A stretch of DNA of 64,000 nt, taken from Pollenia angustigena (Eukaryota; Arthropoda; Insecta; Diptera; Polleniidae). The stretch covers positions 19,926,945-19,990,944 of the forward strand of contig OV884059.1 of NCBI GenBank assembly GCA_930367215.1, read 5' to 3'. Numbering within the stretch: position 1 is the first letter of the stretch; every line of letters starts with the position of its first letter. Both the position numbers and the translations under genes were made by a program. This document shows positions 43,999 through 55,770 of the stretch, one piece after another. A model generated the notes under the pieces. The model was given only the letters and a program-made list of their open reading frames with translations. It did no database searches and was not told where the DNA came from.

Positions 43999-46911
43999 CT
44001 ATTGTACAGTGCTGTACACCGTGTTAAATATATCAAACGTGTTTACACGCCTGTGGTAGAATAAGAGATCTGCACCCTGATAGAGGAGCCCAGCTTCATT
44101 CAGTGCTAGAAGGTCCGATGGGGACATATATCTCGACGACTGGACCGACTGCATATTTTCCGATCTCTCAAAGCATGCCTGTACGAGACTGTTTTCAAGA
44201 AAAACTGCCTTGTCCAGAAATGCAATGCCTGACCTAGTCAAATATGCGTCAATCCTCTCAAAATCGATAGCCCTATAAATCGATCCATTAGGGGGTCTAC
44301 GGTAAGTCCCATCAGGCATCCGCCTGCCCCTTAAGCCAAGACACGCGGTCAAAATCCGCCTTTCCCATACCCTAAGCCTTTCCATCTGTGCAGAGGATAT
44401 TCTGAACCAAACAGGAAAAGCATAGGACATAAGAGGACGGATTATCTGCCGATACAGCAAAAGCCCAGTCCTCTTGTTAAGACGACGAACCCCAAGAATA
44501 CCCCGATAAATGGCAAACACACGCCTCGTACGCTCCAACACAAGATCGATGTGACGATAGAATTCAAAATTCTCATGAAACATCACACCTAGATACCTCA
44601 TCCTATCCGAAAAGCCGATCAGTTCACCCTCAACCCTAAGGGATGGTATAAAGGACCTGCTGTTCGGATAGAGATACTTACGCCTACCCTTGACGATAAT
44701 GGCGTCCGTCTTCCTAACATTCAAGCGCATTTTCCACTTATGGAAGAAATCCACCAGTACCTCAAGATAACTATTAACCCGTTGATTAATGGTCCTAGCC
44801 CGTGGTCCAGATGAAGCCACAAGGACGTCATCTGCGTATACGAGAAGGAGATCACCCGTCGGAGGAGCGGGGATATCATACATCAGTATGTTGTATAGAA
44901 CCGGACCAAGCAGTGAGCCCTGAGGCACCCCTGCCGCAACAACCCTTCCATCAGACTGATGATCCCCTACCCTTACAGTAAACGAACGTTCACTCAGAAA
45001 ACTTGCCACCAGCCTGCATGTGCCCGGCCCGAATCCTATCTGCATCATTTTGAAGATGATGCCTTCCCGCCAGGCAGTGTCGAAAGCCTTAGCAAAGTCA
45101 AGGCTGACAGCAATGGTCGGGTGTCTTCTATTCAAGCCCCTGGCCACATAATCCGCGAAGACCATTAGGGCATGAGAAGTCGAATGTCCTCGCCTAAAAC
45201 CAAACTGGGCATCAGACAGGACATTGTCATCAGCCACCAACCTATCAATCCTACGCAAAGCAAAAGACCCAAGAAGCTTCCCAAAAGGAGACAACAACGA
45301 TACTGGCCTATAATTCCCAGGCCGTTTAGGATCAGACCTAGGTTTCAAGATCGGTATCACGATGGCATTTTTCCACGCCCTGGGAAAATATCCAATATTA
45401 ATGCAATGATTGAAAAGGACTGCCATAAAGCGCCATGTGCCACCACGGGTCCTTTTAAGCACGATATCAGGTATCCCATCAATCCCATTCGACCTCTTGT
45501 TCGGCCTACGCCCAATGGCACTCCCAATCAACCCCGCAGAAACAAATTCCATTGCCCCAGAATCATCCCCATCAGCAGTCATATCAACCCCAAACGTCAC
45601 CAGAGGTTCCCTACTCATACCAGAGACCCTGTTCCTCACACCACGCGAGAATTCATCCATGTCCCCTCCACCCTGATGAACCTGAAAGAAATAATCCGCC
45701 AGCAGATTAGCCTTTCCCAACTCGTCAGACACCAGGGTACCCCCATTGTCCAACAGATCCCGCACAATATTGCGCCTGCCCTGACCAGCCGCTGCCTTTA
45801 TCGTCCCAAATGTCCTGTTGTTCAACCGTATGCCACCAAGAAATTTTTCCCAGTGCTCACGTTCACACTTGGCTATGGCACCCTGAATTATCCCATCCAG
45901 GTTCCTGATGTCAGCCCTAAGGATCAAGATCCGGCCGTGATCCCCACAATTCCTCACCAGACGACGCAGTCTCTTTTTCTCCGCAATGAAGCGAAGGATA
46001 TACGAAGGCAACCTGAGCAACCCCTTCCGACCAACCGGAACCCTCGGGATCGATACCTCCATAGCCCGCCGAAACGCCCGACCCATAGACTCTACACAGT
46101 CGTCAATCTCACGCTCGCCAACATTCTCATCAATTGGCAGCATACAGCCAGACAACTCCCCACTCAGAGTCAAATTGAACCTATCCCTATTCATCCCCTC
46201 AAAATCAAATCTAGTCGGTCTCAGCCGACCAACGCAGTCATCAATCCCAAAAACAGCCTCAACAGCCCTGTGGTCAGACTCAAAATCAAGGGTCCTTAGC
46301 CCGTTTCCCACCAACAGTGGAGGCATGTCAACAGATGTCAGCATCACATCAATGTACGAAGATGACACAGTCGTCACCCGTGTCGGTCCATCAGTAGGAT
46401 GAATGTCCAAGTCCGGACTCTCCAAAAGAAGGTCACGCAGACACCGTCCACTGGTGCTCGTCACAGAATCCCCCCAAAATGGGTGCCTGGCGTTCAAATC
46501 CGCCCCAACTACCAAACCACCATAGCCGGCCAAGTCCACTATCGGCCTAAGATCAGCCCCCGACATCGAGCCCTGCGGCCTGCGGTAAAGAGACGCCACC
46601 GTCACAGAACGTCCATTGAATCTGTGAATTTTAACCACAGTATTCTCTATAGCCCCAGTATCAACAAGAACCCTCTCACACGAAAGGCTGTCCCTAACGA
46701 GAACCGCAGTACCCCCACGTCCGCCCAGGCGGTTCTGCCTAAACGTCAAATATCCCCTAAATTCAAGCCTATGCCGAGGACTGAGACCATGTTCAGCCAC
46801 AAGCAACACGTCCGGCCTATGCCGGTCCAGAAACAAACACAAATAGTGTCTCTTATGACGAGAGACCACTGAATTTACATTTATGAAAATGCACTTAAAC
46901 GATCTAGCCAT
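43999..46911 (-). CDS. E4 ORF2, endonuclease-reverse transcriptase
   Basis: A complete 970-residue frame. Endonuclease: VNVNS, AEH, GADLNARHPFWGD, and ESDHRAVE with the catalytic SDH. RT: NYRPVSLLSPFGKLLGSF, QFGFRRGHSTSHALM, SLDFAKAFDTAW, AGVPQGSLLGP, LLVYADDVLVA. The C-terminal region ends NTFDIFNTVYSTVQ. No RNase H. This protein (or a close relative) must have served both an H2B-site insertion (E2) and an H4-site insertion (E4). Confidence 0.93.
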   Translation of the reverse strand: MARSFKCIFINVNSVVSRHKRHYLCLFLDRHRPDVLLVAEHGLSPRHRLEFRGYLTFRQNRLGGRGGTAVLVRDSLSCERVLVDTGAIENTVVKIHRFNGRSVTVASLYRRPQGSMSGADLRPIVDLAGYGGLVVGADLNARHPFWGDSVTSTSGRCLRDLLLESPDLDIHPTDGPTRVTTVSSSYIDVMLTSVDMPPLLVGNGLRTLDFESDHRAVEAVFGIDDCVGRLRPTRFDFEGMNRDRFNLTLSGELSGCMLPIDENVGEREIDDCVESMGRAFRRAMEVSIPRVPVGRKGLLRLPSYILRFIAEKKRLRRLVRNCGDHGRILILRADIRNLDGIIQGAIAKCEREHWEKFLGGIRLNNRTFGTIKAAAGQGRRNIVRDLLDNGGTLVSDELGKANLLADYFFQVHQGGGDMDEFSRGVRNRVSGMSREPLVTFGVDMTADGDDSGAMEFVSAGLIGSAIGRRPNKRSNGIDGIPDIVLKRTRGGTWRFMAVLFNHCINIGYFPRAWKNAIVIPILKPRSDPKRPGNYRPVSLLSPFGKLLGSFALRRIDRLVADDNVLSDAQFGFRRGHSTSHALMVFADYVARGLNRRHPTIAVSLDFAKAFDTAWREGIIFKMMQIGFGPGTCRLVASFLSERSFTVRVGDHQSDGRVVAAGVPQGSLLGPVLYNILMYDIPAPPTGDLLLVYADDVLVASSGPRARTINQRVNSYLEVLVDFFHKWKMRLNVRKTDAIIVKGRRKYLYPNSRSFIPSLRVEGELIGFSDRMRYLGVMFHENFEFYRHIDLVLERTRRVFAIYRGILGVRRLNKRTGLLLYRQIIRPLMSYAFPVWFRISSAQMERLRVWERRILTACLGLRGRRMPDGTYRRPPNGSIYRAIDFERIDAYLTRSGIAFLDKAVFLENSLVQACFERSENMQSVQSSRYMSPSDLLALNEAGLLYQGADLLFYHRRVNTFDIFNTVYSTVQ

Positions 46912-48475
46912 GATGCTGCAACGCCATTAGCATCCCAAGCAACGCCCGAGATTTCCCCTCATCATCGCCCAGGGTCCGATACTCCCGAGCGAACCCTCCA
47001 ATTTTACCAAGGCAGCTGAGAAAGCCGCCACCAAAAAGACGTTTACAGTCCCCATCCAATACATCAAAATGCGCCATAGCGCCACTAAGGCTCACACCAC
47101 CAGATGGCACCAGAGGACGTCCGGATGTGGGAACGCCCAAGTGTTCCACGACAGGCACGTTGGCAGCCAGAGCAGACGCATATGATACGCCAACCCTAAC
47201 ACCCCCGCCTCAATTTTCCGCAGAAGCTCAATCCTGCGTGGGCACTGCTTCGAACTAGCAGCGTGCCCGTCTACCCCACAGTTGACACACCTAACCGGAA
47301 GCCCTATACGCTTAACGACCCGACCGGTAATCGGATCAGTCTCCAAATTCTCCTCAACATTATCCTGTCTGTCAGGTATGCCGCAATTACCCGGACCGTG
47401 AGACCCACCGCACTTCACACACCTGTATGGCATGTGACAGTTAGCCGAAGTGTGACCAAACCGCTGGCAGTTAAAACACTGGGTCACTGCCCCCCTTTTA
47501 AACTTCCGCATTCCAACCCTACAATGAAGGACATAACGAACCTTATAAAAAGCCTCTATATCAGACTCACGAGAGAGCTGCAATAACCATCTATTACCCT
47601 CCAATTTAACCAACCGATTAATGTCCAGCTTAATCTGGAGCCCACTAAGATATGCCCTAACATCCTCGACATCGTACGTACCCGAGAGACCCTCTAGCAC
47701 CAATGTATACGGTCTCAACCCCTTGGGGGTATAAGTATAATAATTAACTTTATGCTCAACAAGCAACTTCTTAACCTTCTCAAAATCCTCAAGAGTGCAG
47801 ACCCCTATGTTTGTGGCGTTTTTGCCCATAATTTTCAAATTATAATTCTTATGTCCTAGAGCCCTATCCATAATAAATGTTATCTCTTTCACATTAATAT
47901 TATAGCCAGTTATAACCGGTATATGTTTTGACTTACTTAAATTTAAAGTAGGGTCATCCTTCTCCATCGGTTTGTGTTGACTGCAACCAGGAACTTGACT
48001 TTCCTTGGTCCACATGGGTTGATTTTCAAGAGCAACAGTAGCACTTCTGTTCTCCGATATGACACTTTTGTTGGAAGTTGCAGCATTAGCAGCAGCCCCC
48101 TCATTAACATCACGTACACCCTTTAGCTGGTGTTTGTTTTTTTTGGCTTTTTTTTTCCGCTTTATTTTTTTTCTGTTTTTTACTCCCTTTATCATTATTT
48201 AGGACAGGTCCATCGACAACCATATCCTCTTCGCTTGTGAGGTTATCATCACCAGAAAATTGGGAATCAAATTTGCCCAACAAGTCTTCAATAGTTTTTC
48301 GAAGTTTAATATTTTCTTGAAATAGCAAGGCAAACTTTTGATTAAGATCATCGTATGCCTGCTTACGTTCTGCAGCAAGTAGCTTAAAATCCTCACCTAC
48401 ATTTGCAGGTCTAGGTCTTTTCGCTTGATTGCGTTCTTCCTCATCATTCATTTTGGGTAATTTTAATTTTACCAC
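46904..48475 (-). pseudogene. E4 ORF1 (gag-like), frameshifted and deleted
   Basis: Compared with E2, one extra T in a homopolymer near 48150 shifts the frame inside the lysine-rich region. A 50-bp stretch is also replaced by one base near 47207, after the third zinc knuckle, shifting the frame again. The fragments are 48110-48475, 47092-48195 and 46904-47158. The three zinc knuckles themselves are readable in the middle piece. A functional ORF1 protein would have to come from another copy. Confidence 0.9.
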
Positions 48476-48857
48476 AATGAATTTTCACAGCACAATGTTC
48501 TTTCACAAAGGGTAGTATCTATCTGCGTTTAGCAGAGTCATCGAAATTTACCCAATGTGTGTATATTTGTAAACTATTGTTTACTTTTCACAAAAATTGT
48601 TTTTTTTTTTTATTAATATTTATTAATTTAACAGCCCTTTTTGGCACTATTTAACGTTTATAAATGTTGCCTCCTATAGGCTTCTCAATTCTTTGAAAGA
48701 TAAACAACTTTCAATAATTTAAAACAACTTGTCCATTCCAAGAATTACAATTTCAATTTATTTTGTTTAAGTTTCACAACACTTTATTTTTTATTTTCTA
48801 TTTTTCACCTTATCCGTAGAGCACTTGCCACTGGCACTGTTCACAACTGAATGAATG

Positions 48858-48871
48858 AATGAGATTTGCCC
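48858..48871. repeat. Target-site duplication of E4, right copy
   Basis: AATGAGATTTGCCC, matching 43644-43657; its right edge is 21 bp from the first T of the H4 TATA box. Confidence 0.9.
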
Positions 48872-49545
<674 letters not shown>

Positions 49546-49586
49546 TTAAATTGATGTGACGAAATAAATAAAAACTATAACAAATC

Positions 49587-49602
49587 GGTCCTTTTCAGGA
49601 CC
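49587..49602 (+). terminator. H3 mRNA 3' stem-loop, copy 3
   Basis: GGTCCTTTTCAGGACC with TTTC loop and downstream CAAAAAGAGA. Confidence 0.93.
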
Positions 49603-49624
49603 ACAAATTCTTTTTCAAAAAGAG

Positions 49625-50398
49625 ATATAATTATACACTTTCAAACAGAGGAATTTTCACTCATAGAAATACGAGCTAAAATTAATAAACAAGACCAAAA
49701 CTTAACTTGCAATAAAATAAGACAGACACAACGTTTTTTCTTTTTTTTTTTTTTTTGTTTAGAGAAACACATTAAATAAGTAAAGGTACAAATAAACAAA
49801 ACTTAACTTGCAATAAAAAGAGAACGGTTTTGTTTTAAGAAACACATTAAATTACTAAAGGTACATACATACATATTAAAATTGTGTTTTTAATAAAAAT
49901 TTTATATAAAAATATTCATGGATATAACTAATTTTTAAATATGTATTCAAAGTAAAGAAACTCCTTTTACTTATGACATTGATTATTAAACCAATCTGGT
50001 TTTTTTTTCCTGAATTACTTTCAGAAAACAGACGTTCGAATTATGGTTAGATTTCATATTTTGTGTTTCTAAAATATTATCGTGAATTTTCAAAATCCTA
50101 CATTCAATATGTGGTTGGCATGTTTATACACATTTTATCTGTTAATAGAATTACCAAAATTTTGATAGTAAAAAAAAACGCTGACGTAGATTTGATTTTT
50201 TCTTTGCAGACAAAAATGTTTAATTATTACAAATATCCTATTTTACAGTTTGTACCTGAATTTTATAAAAATTAAAAAAAAAATTCAACTTTTTGCAAAT
50301 TTCAAAAATAAAATTTATTTTTTAACTAAAAATCAAACTTTAATAAAAAAAAAAATAGTTTAATAAACAAGTGTTAACTCTTTTTAAAAATATTTTGT
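49625..50398. other. H3-H2B convergent spacer, copy 3
   Basis: Same spacer as the other two, with a longer T run near 49740-49756 and an extra CATA unit near 49865. No H1 gene. Confidence 0.75.
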
Positions 50399-50414
50399 GG
50401 CCCTGAAAAGGGCC
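50399..50414 (-). terminator. H2B mRNA 3' stem-loop, copy 3
   Basis: Reverse strand GGCCCTTTTCAGGGCC with TTTC loop. Confidence 0.93.
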
Positions 50415-50473
50415 TTTTATAATAATGTAAAAAAGAGGAATTCATGGGCGTTAAGTACATTTTTTTAGAAAAT

Positions 50474-50845
50474 TTACTTGGAGCTGGTGTATTTGGTTAC
50501 AGCCTTTGTACCTTCACTGACGGCATGTTTGGCCAATTCACCGGGCAAAAGTAGACGAACAGCAGTTTGAATTTCACGACTGGTTATGGTGGAACGTTTA
50601 TTGTATTGAGCCAAACGAAATGCTTCGGCGGCAATACGTTCAAAGATATCATTAACAAAGCTGTTCATGATACTCATAGCCTTTGAAGAAATTCCAGTAT
50701 CAGGATGTACTTGCTTCAAAACTTTGTAAATGTAGATGGCATAACTTTCCTTACGCTTGCGTCTTCTAGTCTTGTCACCCTTGGTAATATTCTTCTGGGC
50801 TTTACCGGCCTTTTTTGTTGCTTTACCACTGGCTTTAGGAGGCAT
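50474..50845 (-). CDS. H2B: Histone H2B, copy 3 (Ser to Phe)
   Basis: 123 residues, identical to the other two copies except [10 protein letters not shown] in place of [10 protein letters not shown] (residue 76 counting Met). The altered serine is conserved in H2B and lies in helix 2 of the histone fold; a bulky Phe is unusual there. The leader ends at 50922, where E5 begins, so the normal TATA box is missing. The combination suggests relaxed selection on a silenced copy. Confidence 0.96.
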   Translation of the reverse strand: MPPKASGKATKKAGKAQKNITKGDKTRRRKRKESYAIYIYKVLKQVHPDTGISSKAMSIMNSFVNDIFERIAAEAFRLAQYNKRSTITSREIQTAVRLLLPGELAKHAVSEGTKAVTKYTSSK

Positions 50846-50908
50846 GCTTTCACTTTTTCACTTTTTAGATGTTTTCACTTCACAAACACTTTTAACACTG
50901 TTTACAAT

Positions 50909-50922
50909 TTTTAAATATAAAC
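50909..50922. repeat. Target-site duplication of E5, left copy
   Basis: TTTTAAATATAAAC, repeated at 56203-56216. Confidence 0.85.
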
Positions 50923-51284
50923 AATTCAATTCAATTCAATTCAATTCATTTTATTTATCCATATTATTATTACATTTAATCAAAACTTATTTCTAGTCTT
51001 AATACTATTTGTTTTACTTAGTCTATTCCTTACATACTGAGTATTTTTCAAGGACTTTCAAAATAATACATTTATGTAGCTTTGCCACATCCATTTCAAA
51101 TTCTTTTAACATTTTAAGTATATTCCACAAAAAAGGATAAAAAAGGAGTCATTTTAATTTTTTTCTTCTACAAACTAAAAATAAAACTTAAAACTAAAAA
51201 AAGAAACTAAAAACAGACAAAACTTACAAGCTACGGTTCTAAAAACTAAAGATAGAAAATAAAAAATATATATACAAAAGAAGA

Positions 51285-54224
51285 CTATTGATCAGTAATA
51301 TATACTGTATCAGTGATATTCAGAGTATTTATCCTCCTGTGGTAAAATAGAAGGTCTGCATTATTAAAGAGGAGGCCAGCCTCCATAAGGGTTAACAAAT
51401 CTACCGGAGAAAGATACCTTGAGCCCTGGACGGTCTCAAGGTCCCGAATATTGTCAAAGCATTGCCTGATCAAAACGTTCTCTAAAGAACGCGCCCTTTT
51501 CAAAAATTTAACAGCGTTACCAATGGCAAACACGTCAATCCTACAGAAATCAGTCGCCCCATAAATAGACCTACACGAAGGCCTACGGACCACTCCATCA
51601 GGTCCCAACCGAGGTCTCAATCCCAGACAGGCAACCAAGACCTTACGTTCCCATACCCTAAGCCTCTCCATTTGGGATGAAGAGATTCCAAACCAAGCCG
51701 GAAAAGCATAGCCTATGAGAGGCCTTATTACCTGACGATACAAAAGCAGTCTTATCCTCCGATCAAGACCCCCCTTTCGCCGCAAAATACCCTGATACGC
51801 AGAGTATATTCTCTTAGTCCTCCCAATTACATCGTCAATGTGGCGATAGAATTCAAAATTCTCGTGGAAAACAACACCCAGGTACCTCATACGATCCGAT
51901 GTCCCTATCATACGCCCATGTATCTTCAAGCAAGGAACAAACTTCCTACAGTTCGGAAAGATGTACTTGCGCCTCCCCTTAAACATCATAGCCACCGTTT
52001 TACCCAGGTTCAAATTAAGGCCCCATTTGGAAAAATATTCCCCCAGTTTACCCAAGTAAACGTTAAGACGGTTATTAACAGCCGCCGCCCCGGCCCCCGA
52101 AGAAGCCACAAGTATATCGTCCGCGTACACCAAAAGTAGATCGCCCCTAGGCGGCTGCGGAATGTCAGAAATAAATATGTTGTACAACACCGGGCCAAGC
52201 AATGAACCCTGCGGTACACCTGCCGAAATAGGGCCATCATCAGAGAAAGCATCCCCCACTCGCACTCTAAACCTCCGGTCCTCAAAGAAGCTGGCAATCA
52301 TCCGGCATATGGTAGTCCCAAACCCCATGCTCATCATCTTGTATACTATACCTTCCTGCCAGACTGTGTCAAAAGCCTTAGCAAAATCCAAGCTCACTGC
52401 CATCGTCGGGCATCTATTATTCAAGCCTCTTGACACAAAGTCAGTCAGAACCATCAGTGCATGGGAGGTGGAAAGACCACTGCGGAATCCAAATTGGAAG
52501 TCTTTCAAAACGTCATTGTCCTCGATTACCCTGTTTATCCCAGATAGAATAAAATATTCGAATAGTTTGCCAAAGGCCGATAAGAGCGAAATTGGTCGGT
52601 AGTTTCCAGGGTCCTTAGCATCCGTTCCAGCCTTATAAATGGGTATGACCATCGCCGTCCTCCAAGCCCTTGGAAAATAGCCAACATTAAAACAGTGATT
52701 AAAAAGCACCGACAAATATTCCCAAGCAACAGCGTCAGTCTTCCTCAGCACGAAGTCAGGCACACCATCGATGCCACTAGATCTCTTATTAGATCTCCTT
52801 TTCAACGCCTCCCCTACCGACACAGGGCTAACAAACCCCAGTCCAGCACGATCCCCGTCAGTGAAATTCGAACCCCCATCAGCACGATATTCCACGCCAA
52901 ATGTTGTCAAAGGTGTCGTCCTGTCCAGCGACGACACAACGTCCCCCACCATAGTCCGAAATACGTTCGCATTCCGTCCTGTTCCCTGTACCCGAAAAAA
53001 AGATCGCGAGAGCAGATGTGCCTTCCCAATGTCATCCGTAACGGTAGAACCAGCCGGCCCCATTAACCCCCGAACCACAGAGCGAGAACCAATGCCCGCC
53101 GCAGATTTCACCCTCCTAAATGTCCTGTTATCGACCCGTATCCTACCCAAGAACTCAGTCCATTGGTCACGTTCAAAAACAGCAACAGCACCCTGTATAA
53201 TCCTGTCAATATTGCGCACCTCAGCCCTTAAAATATTACATCTCCCCGGATCACCACATCTCTGAAGCGTACGTCGAAGTCTCTTCTTGTGGCCAATAAA
53301 GTTAAGTATATTCGCCGGGAGTTTCAGCATTCCCCTACTCCTCAAAACCATTCTCGGGATCGAATAGTCAATGGCATCGCGAAAGGCCACTTCCATAGAC
53401 TCTACACACTCATCAATCTCCTCCCTCGTGGCGTTCCCATCAAGTGGCAATCTACTCCCTGAAAGATTCCCTGATAATCTTGCCCTAAACTTCCGCACAT
53501 CAATCCGGTCGTAGTCATATCGAACCACGCGTTCATTAGCCACCAAATCACCAGTACGGAAGACGAATTCCACCGCCCTATAGTCAGTTTCATAGTCCAA
53601 CGTCCGAAGACCACCCCCATCCGATGGAGTTATTTCAACCGTTGTCATAATTAAGTCTATGTACGAAGATAATACCGGATTGATCCGCGTCGGCCCATCA
53701 GTTCGGCGAATATCCAAGTCAGGATTAGTCATCAGGAAATCGCACAGGTTGCGGCCACTTACATTCGTATAGGGATCCCCCCAACACGGGTGTCTAGCAT
53801 TAAGGTCAGCCCCAATCACCATACAGGAACTCCTAGCAAGTCCCTGAATAGCGTCAAAGAATTCACACTGAAAAATATCACCCGGCCTCAAACACATTGA
53901 GACCGCAATAATGTCAGCAGCGTTTACCCTCCGTATCCTCACAGCAGTGCTCTCAACAATACCCGTATCGATGACAATCTCCTCAACACAATAAGTGTCC
54001 CTTACCAGAACCGCCGTACCACCACCACGCCCGTTCTGCCTGTCACGTCTAAATAGCGAGTATCCCGTAAAACCCAGTCTATGCTGAGAACCAAGCCTGG
54101 TCTCAGCCAACAATAGTATGTCCGGTTTATGTTTCAATAGAAACAAATTCAAAAAGTGTCTCCTATGTTTAGAAACAATTGAATTGGCATTAACAAATAT
54201 AGACTTCAGTGTATTATCCATCAT
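51285..54224 (-). CDS. E5 ORF2, endonuclease-reverse transcriptase (altered active site)
   Basis: A 979-residue open frame. Endonuclease residues N12, E41, D140 and N142 are present, but the C-terminal catalytic SDH is TDY (residues 213-215, in LDYETDYRAVE), so the usual catalytic His is a Tyr. RT motifs are intact: NYRPISLLSAFGKLFEYF, QFGFRSGLSTSHALM, SLDFAKAFDTVW, AGVPQGSLLGP and YADD at residues 700-703. No RNase H. The start overlaps ORF1. Open but perhaps without nicking activity. Confidence 0.93.
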   Translation of the reverse strand: MMDNTLKSIFVNANSIVSKHRRHFLNLFLLKHKPDILLLAETRLGSQHRLGFTGYSLFRRDRQNGRGGGTAVLVRDTYCVEEIVIDTGIVESTAVRIRRVNAADIIAVSMCLRPGDIFQCEFFDAIQGLARSSCMVIGADLNARHPCWGDPYTNVSGRNLCDFLMTNPDLDIRRTDGPTRINPVLSSYIDLIMTTVEITPSDGGGLRTLDYETDYRAVEFVFRTGDLVANERVVRYDYDRIDVRKFRARLSGNLSGSRLPLDGNATREEIDECVESMEVAFRDAIDYSIPRMVLRSRGMLKLPANILNFIGHKKRLRRTLQRCGDPGRCNILRAEVRNIDRIIQGAVAVFERDQWTEFLGRIRVDNRTFRRVKSAAGIGSRSVVRGLMGPAGSTVTDDIGKAHLLSRSFFRVQGTGRNANVFRTMVGDVVSSLDRTTPLTTFGVEYRADGGSNFTDGDRAGLGFVSPVSVGEALKRRSNKRSSGIDGVPDFVLRKTDAVAWEYLSVLFNHCFNVGYFPRAWRTAMVIPIYKAGTDAKDPGNYRPISLLSAFGKLFEYFILSGINRVIEDNDVLKDFQFGFRSGLSTSHALMVLTDFVSRGLNNRCPTMAVSLDFAKAFDTVWQEGIVYKMMSMGFGTTICRMIASFFEDRRFRVRVGDAFSDDGPISAGVPQGSLLGPVLYNIFISDIPQPPRGDLLLVYADDILVASSGAGAAAVNNRLNVYLGKLGEYFSKWGLNLNLGKTVAMMFKGRRKYIFPNCRKFVPCLKIHGRMIGTSDRMRYLGVVFHENFEFYRHIDDVIGRTKRIYSAYQGILRRKGGLDRRIRLLLYRQVIRPLIGYAFPAWFGISSSQMERLRVWERKVLVACLGLRPRLGPDGVVRRPSCRSIYGATDFCRIDVFAIGNAVKFLKRARSLENVLIRQCFDNIRDLETVQGSRYLSPVDLLTLMEAGLLFNNADLLFYHRRINTLNITDTVYITDQ

Positions 54225-55770
54225 GTTTAAGTGTGATTAGCAAACCAAGGAGAGCACGCGATCTGTCCTCGTCATTACCAAGTTCCCGATACTGCTTCGC
54301 AAAACCACCAATCTTACCCAAACATTGAAGTAAACCTCCTCCAAAGAACCGTCTACAGTCCTTCTCAATCAGGTCAAACTGACCCATCGCCATACCCATT
54401 GACACACCAGAATTCCCCGGACCAGAGGACACAGTGCGGGCAGATGGTCCATCGCCAACTACAGCCGCACCAGCAGCCGCTGCGTATGAGACCCCAGTCC
54501 TAACCTTACTCTCAATAGAATTAAATTCGCGAGCTCCTCTTCCCGACGCCCTTTTCGATGCAAGTTTACTCACAAGTTCGATCCTACGTGGGCACTCCCT
54601 TGAGCTAGCCACATGTCCCTCAACCCCACAATTAATGCACCTCACCGGCAAACCTACTCTCCTAGTTACCTGCCCAGTCACAGGATCAGTAAAAAAGGTC
54701 TCATCCGTGTTCTCGCCCCGAGAAGGAATTTTACAACCTCCCGGCGCGTGAGACCCCCCACACTTCACACATCTATAAGGCATTCGGCAGTTGGAAGACA
54801 CATGGCCAAAGCGCTGGCAATTAAAACACTGTGTCACACCGTTCCTAACGAACTTCCTAATGCTGACCTTGCAGCGCAATATATACCTAATATCATAAAA
54901 CTTCACAATATCAGAGTCCCTTGCCAGTCTAACAACCCACTTATCACGTCCCAGCTTAGACATGGTCAAAATATTCAAATTAACCTGAAGACCGCCCAGG
55001 TACTCAATTATCTCCGATGACTCAAAAGAGTCCGGTAGTCCCTCAATCACCATCGTAAATGGCCGTTGGCCCTTTGGTGTATACGTATAAAACTCAACTT
55101 TCTGTTCATCCAGAAAGCGTTTGACCTTTTCAAAATCCTCTAATGTGCAGACCCCTATGTTACTCACATTTTTACCTAATATTTTAATAGTATAATTCTT
55201 ATGTCCTAATAAGTTATCAATACCATTCATTATATTTTTTATATTAATACTATATGTTGTAATAATAGGAACAGACTTACGTCCTTTTCCCCTTTGTGAT
55301 GCTGGTGATGGGTTGTTGCCTACTGCTTTCGCCGCAACCTTGTCCTTCTTCACCTTCAACTCTTCATTTTTCTTGGCATTTTTTCCAGCATTACCGGAAT
55401 GGCTGGCCTTTACTGCTACCCTCTCTTGGCTAATAACTGCTTCAGACTGCTTACTTGCCGCTAATTCCTCAGCAACTTTGGCAGCACGCTGGCTTCCACT
55501 TGGCTTTTGCACATCATGCGGGATCACCTCAGCTTTAGGTGACGTCAATACCTCATCAATTGCCATTTCGCTCTCACTATCGCTTTCGCTTTCAGAGCTG
55601 GCCTCTTCTAGTTTGCAAAGAAGTTCTTCAACCGTCTTCGTTAGCTTTTCATTTTCCTCCATGATTATACTGAGCTTTTGCTTTAAAATGTCATTTTCAC
55701 TTCGTATTTCCTCTAGTGAGGTTGCTATGCGGGGCCTTTTGCCCGGATTCGGACTAGTGTCCTCCTCCAT
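54214..55770 (-). CDS. E5 ORF1, gag-like RNA-binding protein
   Basis: 518 residues. An N-terminal coiled-coil-like segment (EEIRSENDILKQKLSIIMEE), an acidic serine stretch (SSESESDSESE), an Ala/Lys-rich linker, the NVSNIGVCTLEDF...RPFTMVIEGL region, and three zinc knuckles: CFNCQRFGHVSSNC, CVKCGGSHAPGGC and CINCGVEGHVASSRECP. It ends LKHDG-stop over the ATGATGG of ORF2, as in E1 and E3. Confidence 0.92.
   Translation of the reverse strand: MEEDTSPNPGKRPRIATSLEEIRSENDILKQKLSIIMEENEKLTKTVEELLCKLEEASSESESDSESEMAIDEVLTSPKAEVIPHDVQKPSGSQRAAKVAEELAASKQSEAVISQERVAVKASHSGNAGKNAKKNEELKVKKDKVAAKAVGNNPSPASQRGKGRKSVPIITTYSINIKNIMNGIDNLLGHKNYTIKILGKNVSNIGVCTLEDFEKVKRFLDEQKVEFYTYTPKGQRPFTMVIEGLPDSFESSEIIEYLGGLQVNLNILTMSKLGRDKWVVRLARDSDIVKFYDIRYILRCKVSIRKFVRNGVTQCFNCQRFGHVSSNCRMPYRCVKCGGSHAPGGCKIPSRGENTDETFFTDPVTGQVTRRVGLPVRCINCGVEGHVASSRECPRRIELVSKLASKRASGRGAREFNSIESKVRTGVSYAAAAGAAVVGDGPSARTVSSGPGNSGVSMGMAMGQFDLIEKDCRRFFGGGLLQCLGKIGGFAKQYRELGNDEDRSRALLGLLITLKHDG

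Larger units (their letters stand above)
43658..48857 (-). mobile_element. Non-LTR retrotransposon E4, in the H4 promoter
   Basis: Near-identical sister of E2. The 3' end is TTTTGGAAAAATAAAAATG plus GAAAT/GAATAAAAT repeats joined to GATTTGCCC of H4. ORF2 is intact, ORF1 is broken. The 5' end (about 48853) begins ATTCAGTTGTGAACAG, with CATT microrepeats at the junction before the 14-bp duplication. It sits in H4 sense orientation, 21 bp downstream of the H4 TATA box. Confidence 0.92.
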
